Assembly (NCBI GenBank): GCA_029532625.1
Contig: JARFXM010000008.1
Coordinates: 1,054,001-1,118,000 of the forward strand
Reading direction: 5' to 3'
Origin: Lomentospora prolificans
Taxonomy: Eukaryota; Ascomycota; Sordariomycetes; Microascales; Microascaceae
DNA length: 64,000 nt
The notes under the pieces were generated by a model. The model searched no databases. It was given only the letters and a program-made list of their open reading frames with translations, and was not told the DNA's origin. Positions 11,542-22,398 of this stretch are shown in pieces. Within the stretch, counting starts at the first letter, position 1, and every line of letters starts with the position of its first letter. Both the position numbers and the translations under genes were made by a program.

Positions 11542-14500
11542 TGTATAGTGGACGGGATGAGAAAACGGGGAGGAGGAGGCGAGATGGGCCGATATGGGAT
11601 TTGTAACAACAACAACCGCAACCACAAGCACATAGCCATGAATGAATTGTATCACTATTTGGATATCATGGTGTGACGCGAGTCAGTCCCCGCGATCATG
11701 GCACATGCAGACTTCCCTGGTGCGTACGATGTCATGATGTTGCCAGTGCTGACGGAGGTCCAGGGACCTGAATCAAGTTGGGGAGTGTCAAGTGCCGGGG
11801 CAGGATCCGAGAGGCTCGCATCTATGTCTTTTGGGGAGGGGGCACCCGCTCAAGATGCCAAGTGGCGATGTTGAGGGTTCGGGTGGGACTGTCATTTACG
11901 ATTACTCACAAACTACGCAGGAAAGGAAAGGATACCCAGGATGTTTTCGAACCTGCTGGGTTTTGGCGATGATTTGGGAAGGGGGCAGATCATTCTCACC
12001 ATCTAGTCTCGCCAGGACATCCATCCTTCCGTGGCTGCTACTGGGGCGCATAGACGTCAAGCGTCAAGCTCACATGGCGAGAGAGTTTAATAGTGCCTCC
12101 CCTCGCATAGTTTCGGATAGGTTGGCATGAGAAAGAACAGCACCTCATCGCGAGCACGTATCCGACCTATGAAAAGCAAGTTATCCGTGGGGGACCGCAC
12201 CAATGCACGTACGCTCTTGAATAGGGCAAGACAGGCCCCCCTCTTGCTGTCTCTTCCTGCGAACACACATGCGGCCATGCAGGGAGACAAACGCTTTCCG
12301 AAGGATTGGATTGTTTGCCTTTTCAAACTCTGGTCAAATCAAGGCGAGACACTGGCACAAGTGTTTCCCGTCACGGTAACCGCCGGCGCCGAGAGGGTAC
12401 GTGAGACGCAGGTAGAAAGTCTGAGAGCCAGGAAGCAGCGTGCAAGGGTCGGAGGTCAGGCCACAGAAGGAATTATCTGGCCTTACAGGCAATACAGGCG
12501 CTTGCCGAGACCGTCGGGGCTGTCTATACCATCGGGAGGTGAGCATGGAAAAGCCAGCTTCTGGCCGGTTTTGGCAGTGGAATGCCTAATCCGAGAAACA
12601 CAGCCACACGTTGCAGTCTCAACCCCGGTGGATGGTGATACAGCACAAGCGGGCAAAAGGGAGCCGTGCACTCGCATAAAGCCTTGGAGTTGGAGGGTGG
12701 GATACCTACCCGGGAAGCTTGGGTTGGATCAGTGGGCTTCTATATCAGAAATGTCTGTGCAAAATCTAGCGAGCTGAATCGGCAAGTTATTCATTGTCCT
12801 GGTTTCCTTCTTTCTTTCTTTCCTTTTCCTTTTTCGTGTGGTGCATATTCCGGAGGCCGACACGGAGGGCAATTGCCGGTGTATTGTGATGCAGGAACTT
12901 TGAGTCTAGCGGGCACAGACAGAGGGCGTTTGAGAATCTGCAAGTGCTTCATGAACATCGCCATTTCATTTTTTCATTTTTTTTCATTTCATGTTTTATT
13001 TTTTATTTTTTTTTTCTTTTTTGAATACCGGCCAGCGATGCGACAGGTTTTAGTGGAAGCCAGCTTGTCGTCCTCGAGAACTTGCCGATCACTGCATTTC
13101 TCGAGAACCGTTCTCCGCGCAGTTGATGTGCGAGCGAGCCGTGATCCTCATCGTGTCCTTGTTAGATGTTTGCCTATACCCTCAGACTGATTCTTGCGAT
13201 CACCAGCGGTCTGGACCAGCAGCACACCGGGTGCTTCATGCATGCTGGCCCCTTCGAGCAAGGTCAACCGCCCCTCGTCCTCGTCGACCCCACCAAGTTC
13301 CCAAAGCATCGCCAGCTCGCACAGTTAATGCAAGCTTATTCGACAAACCGGGAATAGTCCGCTGGCAGCTTACATCAAATCGACCATCCATCGATTCGGA
13401 AGCAGCGAGAACCAAAATTATCCAGCGTCGCCCGTGCGCCGGCTCTTTTCCCTTCCTTTCCTTGGTACACCCTGGGACAGAGCCCGGTCATCGAAAGGAC
13501 CAAGACTTTTTTTCTCTCCGGTCCTCTTTCCAGGAAGTCCACCTGAAATTCTCACCAGGTCCAAACCAGCCCAGCTCAGAAGAAACAGACGCTAGGAAAA
13601 GAAAGCCACCAGAAAACCACCGGCCGCCGCTGGCTTTGCTTTCAAAGCCCAAGACACAAAGCCCCGGTGGCCGTGAGCACTCACCATCATCACTTGCGCG
13701 CGCGCACACAACGGCCGATTCTTCCCTCGCTGCGACAGTTGGAGCAAAGTGATCTACGTCCACGCCTACCTGGATTCCTTAATTCCCATGTTATAGGGGG
13801 TTTTTTTTTCCTGGAAACAATGCGCCACTCGGGCGCTGTCACGGAAACAGGTGAGAGGGCCATCGAGATCGAGAGACGGTTGTGGTCCGTTCGCGCCCGT
13901 TCTCGTGTCTGCGCATGAAGACCCCGGCCACTTGTGACGATAATAGCACATCATCAACTACACGCGGTATTGAGGATATTCCAAACCCAAAAGAAGAAAA
14001 AAAAAAAAAAAAAAAAAAGCCCACCAAACCATACCTGACCCTGCACAATGTGAATTCCATTTCCCCCTCCCCTTCAAGAATAGTAATCTACTTCGCTCCC
14101 TCGCGTGTTCCATGTTCCCTTTGTGGCGTCCCGCCGTGATTTCTTCACTGGGCAGCACAGAACCCCCGCTCCTCTTGTCGGCGGCCAGGGGGGCAGTCAA
14201 GTGTCTCAGGACCGCTCAAGGGCCGCCATGCACCCTCGAACCCCGGAAGATCCACAGCAAGGTTCGGGAGCTTTTCCAAATCATTATGGAGCATCCTGAT
14301 AGGCCAATGGTGAAGAGTACTCGAGCAACGTAAAGAGAGGGAGAGCCGGCAAGCTGATCCGCTGCAACGATGATCAACGCACATGTATGACAAGGGTTCA
14401 TCCACCCTTGCTACAGCCCCGCCTGCGTGTTTGCTTGGGGAAGCCAGTGCACACCTCTGTCGGCAGAGATAGCCAGTCTAAGCTCCAAATGCCGGCCGCT

Positions 14501-14918
14501 GGTGGCACGAGAGGAAAACGAGGGTGGGGGAGGAACTACAGGGAGCGGAGAGCCATGAACCTGGAAAAGCCCACATAGAGAGCAGGGAGACAGGATCTCG
14601 GGACATCGTTGGCCGCAATTTATAATGATCGTGGTTCCCGCTTCTATTTTGCGCTTCTTTTTTGTCTGCTTCTTCGCCGGTGTAGAGCTCGGGCCAACGC
14701 CATCCCAAACCAAGCCGTCAACGATTCAATACCAGCCCACGAATCGGTTGATATGGATTTTGTGACGGATCCTGCCTTTTTCTCTATTTGGCGGGTGGCC
14801 CTTCTCAGTTTCTAAGCTTGGAGGGCATCTCAATGCAATACAATACCATTACCACAATCTCGTCCTCTCATCTCCTCTCTCCGCCGTGACGGCAACAACA
14901 TAGACGCCGTTCGCCGCG
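11542..14918. other. 3.4-kb stretch without a supportable gene
   Basis: Open frames of up to about 216 codons occur (for example 12127-12777 and 13123-13752). They show no recognisable domain, their codon use does not look like that of the neighbours, and several span poly-T or poly-A tracts (12960-13022, 13998-14018). The end of this region must contain the promoter of the rhodopsin-domain gene. Confidence 0.45.
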
Positions 14919-16232
14919 ATGCCGCGAACCCCTCCTCCCGAAGTGGTTGCGGCCTGGCCGGCCCCCAACCTTGTCAACCCGGAGACTCGCGGCCCAGCAA
15001 AAGATATCGTCACTATCATGTTATGGGCCCTCGTCAGCGGGGTCCTGATCTTAAGATTATACACGCGGAGATATATCTCCCAGAGAATCGGCTGGGATGA
15101 TGTCCTCATCACCGTCGCCTATGTGACCGCCACCACATTTCTTATAGTCGGCATCATTATAGAGCACGGCTACGGATGGGGAAAACATATCTGGGATATC
15201 CCCACCGAAGATGTTGTTTCGGGCCTACAGCTTGGGTAAGTTGGCTTTATAAAACTGCCCTCCGTAAATCAAACCCCCGCTCCGGCGCAACAAAACCGGC
15301 GACTGCTCAGACTACTTACACGGACTCCACAGCCTCGTGAGCTTCACCCTCTTCGACTTCGCGACAACCTTTATCAAACTCTCCGTCCTCGCCCTCGTCT
15401 ACCGCCTCGCCGCCCCCGTGTCCGACCGCATCCGCAGATTCGTCGTCTTCCTCATCGTCCTCAACGTCGTAGGCATGCTCCTCTACCTCGTCCTCCTCTT
15501 CACCCAGTGCCGACCCCTCTCCGACTACTGGGACTTCTTCAAGCCCGCCGACCAGCGCAACTGCTTGGACGAGAGCCGAGGCATCCTCATCGCCGGCATC
15601 TATAACACCATCATGGACTTTATCATCGTCATCCTCCCCATGGTCGTCGTCCTACGCTCCGGGATCCTGCGCGGCCGCCAGATGACCGTCGTCATGGCCC
15701 TCTTCGCCATCGGCTGGCTTGCGTGCCTGGCCGGGATCGTGAGGACCTATCTCATGTACCTCATGACTACTTCCGCAGACTTTGATTTTACTTGGCATTC
15801 GTGGGTTTCCTGGTTTGCGAGCGCTATCGAGCTATTTCTGGGAATCGTGAGTCCACACAACCCCTGCCTCGCTTTCGCGTCGCGAATGCCTGCCAGTGGA
15901 AAAAAAAAAAAAAAAAAAAAGCAAAGCACGGCACGGCACACCTTTGACACGATGAGTTCTAACACGACCGCTAGATTTGCGTCTCTATCCCAGCTACCAA
16001 ACCTTTCTTCGTCCGCTACCTTCCTCGCCTCTTCGACGCCGTCCCCCTCCGGACTCGGACTCGCTCTGCTCATTCAAAGGACCTAGAGACAGGCTTCTCT
16101 AAGAGCGTCGAGCCTGACCAGGAGGTACCCATCGTTTTCGTCAGGGAAGTAAAGGCTCCTCCGGACCTCAACAAGCCTTTGCCTCCGTTGGCGAACGGTA
16201 TCCGCATCACCACCCCAACGCCACAGCTATAA
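14919..16232 (+). CDS. Rhodopsin-domain integral membrane protein (Pth11-like)
   Basis: Fungal seven-helix membrane protein of the rhodopsin-domain family that includes Pth11-like receptors; substrate or ligand unknown. Exons 14919-15235, 15333-15846 and 15975-16232 give 362 residues. Seven hydrophobic segments are visible, beginning IVTIMLWALVSGVLILRLYTRRY, followed by the family motif GWDDVLI. Further landmarks are LFTQCRPLSDYWD and C-L-D-E-S before helix 5, and a last helix that runs into ICVSIPATKPFFVRYLPRLF; the SIPA-KP motif after helix 7 is typical. A hydrophilic tail of about 65 residues with basic and proline-rich sequence follows. No CFEM domain precedes the first helix, unlike Pth11 itself. 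The second intron contains a run of about 20 A. Confidence 0.85.
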
Positions 16233-17750
16233 AATTGATGCGTTCTTGGAAGCAAATTGGGTATCATCAAAGGTTTTTTTTTTTTTTTTTTTGTTGTGAG
16301 ATATACGAAGAGGTGTTATATACAGGGCGGGGTAGCATTTTGCATTTTCCTCTGCATTCCGGGCGTTTCGTCGCATAGATACCACTCTCCTTAAGGTCAG
16401 GTTTTCATCCCACTTTCAATTACACATGGCTTCAATGTTTGTTGTCTCTCGCTTTATATCAATGAATATCATTCAACATCTTGTCATTCGAAAGACTTCA
16501 AATGCAATCGAGGAAACCTTTTTGGTCTCCCTTGAATTCTCCTGTAGAAAACCCGTCTCGGCCTCGGTTAAAAGAAGGGGATGCCAGCATCGCCCACAAA
16601 GGCACGCCAATAAAACAATTCTGAAGCCAAAGAAGAGAACTCTTTGTATATTGAAATCATGAAACAACGAGGATTGATACACCTCATGACAATTCTCTCC
16701 ATCTACAAAGGAATGATCCCGAGGGTGAAGTAAAAACACATAGATCTTCTTCTGACTGGTACAAATGATTCAGAAATACAAAGGTTTGATATTGGTAAAA
16801 ACATATCTCCACGCGGGACAAGAATCCAAAGAAACATCTCTAAACGAATGTGTGTGGCCAATGCCTGGTACAGGAGCCAAGAACACGAAGATGAGAAAAA
16901 AAAAAAAAAAAAAAGAGAGAGAGAGAATGGACGCCATGAGACGGATCCAGGCTTGATCTCAAGTCTCATTCTAGCACACCAGCAAAATCAACCTCCACAA
17001 TACATGATCGGTGGCAGAGAGCACACACACACACACACCCCCACACACATACACATACACACACACCACACAATGCCATACATGTCCACCTCTGCCTTCG
17101 TGGGAAATCCCAACAGGATCCTTCCCAAATGTCCAAAAGTGGCATGAGTCGGCGGATTAGCAAGTTCGAAGACCTGTCGATCCCTCTTTGCAATTGCTCG
17201 CACGACTCCAAGCTACCCAGATACTAGCTAGGAGACTGCTGTCTCTGCTCACTGGGCAACCCGAATGGAAAGAACGGAATTGGTAGAAAATGAGTACCAC
17301 GCGTCGTTCAAAATCTTCCGAGCAAGAGGAAGTCAAGAGCATTCTCAGCCGCGACCAGAATATGCTGGCGGGTCAAAGAAGTACTCGAGAAGAAAGTCCT
17401 TGTGTCTCGGCAGCAAACGTGAAAGCAGGAAAAAAGACCTCCCAAGAAAAGTTGTCGAGCTGGATAAGACTGATGGACCAGATAGGAGAGAAGTATTTTA
17501 AGGAAGTCATTTCCAAGGTAGTTTTCGCCTTTTGAGATCCTGGACATCTCAGCATTCCGCATCCTCGCCGGGGCACGGAATGCTGGAACCGGAAGCGATC
17601 CTTCTGCACTTGCACGAGAATCTAGTAGGTTTGGTCTTTCAAGAAGCAGATCGTATTAACCTCTTTTCCTATTGCGTCACAACCGCGTGCGTTAGAATCT
17701 TGAGATCAAAAGTCCCGAGCACGAACATGGATGCTAGTTCACTAACCGGT
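16233..17750. other. Convergent intergenic with CA repeat
   Basis: Lies between the 3' ends of the rhodopsin-domain and C2H2 genes. It holds a T-run (16275-16292), an A-run (about 16897-16913) and a CA-rich microsatellite (17021-17068). No gene supported. Confidence 0.5.
17021..17068. repeat. (CA)n-rich microsatellite
   Basis: Interrupted CA dinucleotide repeat: a pure stretch of nine units, then CA units broken by CCC, ATA and CCA. Confidence 0.8.
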
Positions 17751-19405
17751 TCAATCTACTCCGTGGGAGCGGCGGCGGGGAGCCGTTGGGTCATGGTGGA
17801 TGCGCTCGTAGACCGAGGACATCTGCTCCAGGTACTTCTGGGCCTTCTTGAGTTGCTTGCGAGACTCAGCGTCGGTAGGCTTGCTGAGGTGCTGAACAGC
17901 ACCCTGGAGGTTCTTATAGTGGGCCTCCCATTCCATGTAGTCCTGCTGCATGCGGTCCATCGACTCTTCGGCGGCAGGGTCAACGACGGGCATAGACTTG
18001 GAAGACTTGCGGCTGCTGCTAGCAGAAGTCGAGGTCTTGCTCTTTCTTCGCACCTTGGGCTGGTCCTCGACAATAGTGCCCCGCTGAGATCCAGAAACGG
18101 GACCGTTGCCATGGTCATTGTGGACACGCCTCATGTGATCCTTGAGGTTCCAGGCCCTAGGGAATCCCTTACCCTCGAGAGATCGCTCACATCCCTTGTA
18201 AGTGCAGTTGTAAGCCTGATGGCCATGCATCCTATGGGCCTCGCGCTCATGGCGGAGCAGGCAGGCGGTGGAGGAGAAGCGCGCATCAGCGCAGGACTCG
18301 ACCTTGCAGCGGTAGGGCCGAAGGTGGGAGTCGACGAACTTGCTGTAAGAGGGGAGGGGTTCGGAATTAGCTTGTGTTTCTCAGGGGAAGACGGAGCGCG
18401 AGACGAGACGGTTTCTTACTCATAGTTGCACTTCAACTTCTCGGGCTTGTGATGGCATTCCGCAGTTCCTTCCCAGGGGCAGTGGAAAAGGCCGTCGGCG
18501 TGGGGTGCGGCGTTCTTGTAGAGGTGGTGGTCCCTGGCAGTCTCACCATCCGACCTAGGCCGACGGGATGGGGCAGAAACGGCGAAGGCGTCCTCGCGGC
18601 CAATAGCAGACATATCACTACCGGCAATTCCCTGGATAGCAAGGTCCTGACCAAGAGAGTAGGTCTGGCCAATACCATAATCAGACGGGGAAGATCCCGC
18701 GCTTTCAGACGAGCCAAGGGAAGGCTGGTACCAAGTTTCCTCGGCATTAGGAGGGGACTGTGGAGGAGTGTAGGCTGCATTCCAGGATCGGGGGGTTGAG
18801 GTGGCAGTGAGGCTAGTGTCAGGGTCAAATTGCATGTGGGTGGGATCAACATGCATATGGGGGAGGTCTGGGAAGGCCATTCCAGAGTTCATGTCAAGAT
18901 CTAGGTGGAGGTCTTGATAGTACATCTGGGTGGAGAGGGTGTCGGCCTGATCCGGTTCCTGAAAGAGGGACTGGTTCATGCCCAAAAAGTGACCGTTGGC
19001 ATTCTGGAAAGCAAGAGAATTACCTGTCAAGCCCATGTTTGACACCCTTGATGATGTCGGGGCGGGAGCGAGTCTCGCCTGGGTCTTGGAGACTGCGCTA
19101 GATTTGGTACTCCTCCTCTTTGAGGAAATTCCGGGGCTGCGAGATTGTAGCCTCTTCACAGACTCGGAGCGCGGAGAAGCGCACTGTTTCCGGAACTCTT
19201 CGGTCAAATCCAATTCAGTACCATGAGGGGGTGTGGGAGCTCCATAAGCGGCAAGAGAGTAATCCTCGGCATCCACGGTCTGGGAGTGTCCGGGGAAATC
19301 ATTCATCTGCTGTTGTCCATCTCCGGCACTAATCCATGGCGAACCAAGATGTTCTGATGGTCCTGTTTGTGCTAGAGAGTACATATCGGAGTTGGGCATA
19401 GTCAT
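17751..19405 (-). CDS. C2H2 zinc-finger transcription factor
   Basis: Probable nuclear DNA-binding regulator of 525 residues, in two exons read right to left: 19405-18420 and 18342-17751. The first 280 residues are Ser/Pro/Gln/Asn-rich and probably disordered. The finger region starts at HCPWEGTAECHH and crosses the intron (CNYD-KFVDSH). It then has two clear fingers: C-x4-C-x12-H-x4-H in YRCKVESCADARFSSTACLL, and C-x4-C with a longer spacing in NCTYKGCERSLEGKGFPRAW, ending HMRRVH. A basic stretch and a helical segment rich in M, Q and K close the protein. I recognise the finger arrangement as common to uncharacterised Pezizomycotina proteins but cannot name it. A splice-acceptor-like CTAAC...CACAG lies just upstream of the chosen ATG, so a 5' leader intron or extra N-terminal exon is possible. 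Confidence 0.82.
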
Positions 19406-20187
19406 GCCAAAGCTGAATTCACTGTGGTGTGCCGAGGTTAGTGTCCTGTTTCTCCACTACCTTGTTTTGCTAAGACTCGATGAGCCGGTTCATGACGAAA
19501 ACGGATAGACAAAAACAACTGAGAAAGAACAAGATATAGAAAGAGTCGAAGATGTGGTGTGGCAGAGAACGAGGGACTAGGAAGAAACTTCTTCCAGCTG
19601 AATCAACTTGACCCTGGAATTCAACATGTTAGTCAACTGGCTATTGAGATTCAAGCAAGCTGCGAAGCGGGGAACAAACCAGGTAGTGCAGTGATTGTAA
19701 GCCTAGCCAGGCTAGTCATCACACTGTATCCGGGACGGGAAACCCAAGCTGAACCAGTTGTATCACGGTGATGGTAAGATAGTTCCGTAAATAATCATGC
19801 CAATCAGATTCGATGCTGGCCGACTGGTTGCTATTCAATATCAGGTCGAACAAGGGGCAGTTTCGACCACGTGAGCTGAGCATGTCGGGGTTGAAGACTA
19901 GGCCAGGTAGATCAAGCGTCGGTAGGTCGCCAAGTCTGCAGACAAGTTCGAGAGGTCGAAAATCCAAGGGTTCCGAATCCGGCATATCAGGAGAAGACCA
20001 AAGCAGTAGAAAGGCGAAAGAAACAGGCAACCAAGAAACAAGAACAAGAGTGGTGCCGAGCAATGGATGGGTCTGATGCAGACTATATCCAGCATCGCGA
20101 GTGTTATCCAGGGACAAGTGTCGATTCAGTAAGGCAATCCTAATCAGGGTCGTTCTATAAGTTCCGGGCTAGTCATCCATCCATAGT

Positions 20188-20212
20188 GTGCGGCCGCACG
20201 ATTTGATCAAAT
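20188..20212. repeat. Two adjacent 12-bp perfect palindromes
   Basis: GTGCGGCCGCAC (20188-20199) and ATTTGATCAAAT (20201-20212) are each perfect palindromes, one base apart. The second is nested in a further ACGAT/ATCGT inverted pair (20198-20202 and 20216-20220). They lie about 0.8 kb upstream of the C2H2 start codon. Confidence 0.85.
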
Positions 20213-20580
20213 TAGATCGTAGGTGAGAGTGGTCTATCACTAAGTGACATCGCACTTTCATCTTTCAACGCTGCTCAGCACAATGCTAAACCAAGAGGCT
20301 TACAGAGACCGAAACAACTTTTAGGTATCCAGGTTTCCAAAGGCTCCAATGGGGGTGACCGAGAAAACCACCAGGCTTCCTTCTCCGTAAGTGGCCAAAA
20401 AGACGAACGGTATATGAGATCCCAATGGCGAGGTGAGATGAAGACAAGCGCAAGAAATTCAGATCCGGGGTTTGTTTCCTTTTTTTGGTCGTAATCAATC
20501 GGTCCCAACACCTACCTTGGTTTCCTTGTGAAATTCTGTTTCTAATTTTGTTCTGGAAGGTGCCGAAACACACTTCCATC

Positions 20581-20604
20581 CACTCGGTCCGGCCGGACCG
20601 AGTG
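20581..20604. repeat. Perfect 24-bp palindrome
   Basis: The half-site CACTCGGTCCGG is followed directly by its exact reverse complement with no spacer, about 1.2 kb upstream of the C2H2 start codon. Possible dimer binding site; function unknown. Confidence 0.9.
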
Positions 20605-21940
20605 CCAAACGAGTATGTCCAGGATGGTTTCCTTAGGGGTTCATGGATCCTGAGTCCGGGAAGTTTGCCTCGACTGACTGGTACAGTAAGATGGCCAGGG
20701 CTGGCAGAAAGCACGGAACAGAAAGGAAAGAACAAGACTTGAATGACTACAGGCGATTGTTCAAGGAAAATGCGAAAGGAAATCAAAAGCAAAGCGGCCT
20801 CCCAGGACGTGAAAAGAATGAAAAACAGTACCTAGAGGGTGAGGTGACTTCGTCGATCTGGTGGTTAAAGCCAGGCATATTTGGAGAAAGAAAAGAAGGA
20901 TCCTTCAAAACAGCCAGTAGGTCCAAAGGCAAGTGTACAGTCCGGCTCTGGTCTTCACACAGACAAGTTTATATCTGATGAAACCAGTTGGTGGCTTTTT
21001 TTGAAATGTTTCTTCTCGGGTCGTCAAGAGAGAAAAACACAACAGTTGGTCTCCTGGAATCCAATGTGTGTTTGGCTGTTGGTCGATGAGTGCTGGAAGA
21101 GAAGAGGAAGAATGCAATCCGGAGCGGCTGAGGGGACAGAAGCAATGATGAAATAGGAACGAAGCGGGTCCGAAAGGGGCAGGAATAGAATGACAAGGGA
21201 GGGGGATTGGGGATGATTGGGAACAGTCGAATGGCTTGAGAAAAGCGCGTCTTGACTGGGCAAGAATTGGTCGTTGGGCACAAAATATCTTGTTGGTTGG
21301 GCAGGGAAATTGAAGGAAAGAACGAGGTTGGCTAGACGAGGGGAGACTTGACTATTTTAAATGCTTCCGAGGACAGGAAAATGTCGACCAAGGCCACACC
21401 CCTGCAACAATCAGCCGACAATTTGGAAATCCGAGAGGAGCACGGTTTGCGTCTTCCAATTCGCTGGTGCAGCCCCCTTGGCCAGCTCATCCTGCCATCT
21501 CATCAATGCAGTGTGATTGTGATCTTCCCCTCCCGGAGCCTCGAGCTCTCGCCTTCCCAGCGCATTCTCCCACTTTCCCGCCCCAGAACTAGTTATGCAA
21601 CTGGCACAACGACTGGCCGAGAGAATATGTGACTGGCCTCGGAATGTGGCCGTCACATTGGTCGGATGCCCTCTCTGCCCACCTTCTCTCGCCGGCCTTG
21701 CAAGTTCATAGGCGCAGAGCGAGTGCACCCGCGACATCTTCCAGCTGGTGTATTCTGCTTCGACCAACATCTTGACACGAAAAAAGAGGGGGTCGCAGGG
21801 GGGCGGGGGTGCCACTGCACTTTCCCGGGCCTATCGTTGTTCATCCTTGTGGTCAGCCCGCACACGAGCCAGTAGAAACACCGGGGGCTCGCTGCAGTGC
21901 CAGCGCATCGTGCATCTCTTGAGTCTCCTCCCAGTGTTTT

Positions 21941-21956
21941 GGGGGGGGGGGGGGGG
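21941..21956. repeat. Run of 16 G
   Basis: Uninterrupted homopolymer in non-coding DNA. The length in the assembly may not be exact. Confidence 0.8.
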
Positions 21957-22353
21957 CATACGAGGAATTCAAGGCGTGGAACTCATTCGTCACTGGAAAA
22001 GCGATCAGACAAAAGTTTGTTCCACAGAGAGAACACATCTCCAGATCATTGCCAATACTCGTAGCTGGCACAGCACCCAAGAGAATATTTGCTTCACCAT
22101 CACCAGTAGTATAACGACGGCTATCCAACGGCTTCCGATGCTGGCGGACGCAGACGGGATTGCTTGCACGCCCTGATGATTGAAGAACCCCAAAAAATTC
22201 TTGCTTGCGTTCGAACACGCCAAGTGTTGGAACGTGCATGCGAGGGAGGATCACAATGTCCCGCACATCGCATTTTCGGTGTCATGCGCCGAGTCCACCA
22301 GAGTGGAGTCTGGCGGTGAAGCACCTCGTCAACCAATAACCCGAGCCCATGAT

Positions 22354-22398
22354 ATACAGCCAGCCTTCGCGTACACTAACGCTTACAGCTGGCTGTAT
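22354..22398. repeat. 11-bp inverted repeat, 23-base loop
   Basis: ATACAGCCAGC (22354-22364) and GCTGGCTGTAT (22388-22398) are exact reverse complements and could form a hairpin. Flanking bases extend the pairing imperfectly. Confidence 0.8.

Noticed and set aside
12127..12777. 216-codon open frame, plus strand
   Set aside because: No recognisable domain, irregular codon use and no promoter or intron logic. It lies in a stretch where several frames are open by chance.
13123..13752. 209-codon open frame, plus strand
   Set aside because: Low-complexity composition that follows local base bias, with no family resemblance.
19719..20117. 132-codon minus-strand frame upstream of the C2H2 gene
   Set aside because: No domain, and no support for splicing to the C2H2 exons. 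Its hydrophobic patch alone is not evidence.
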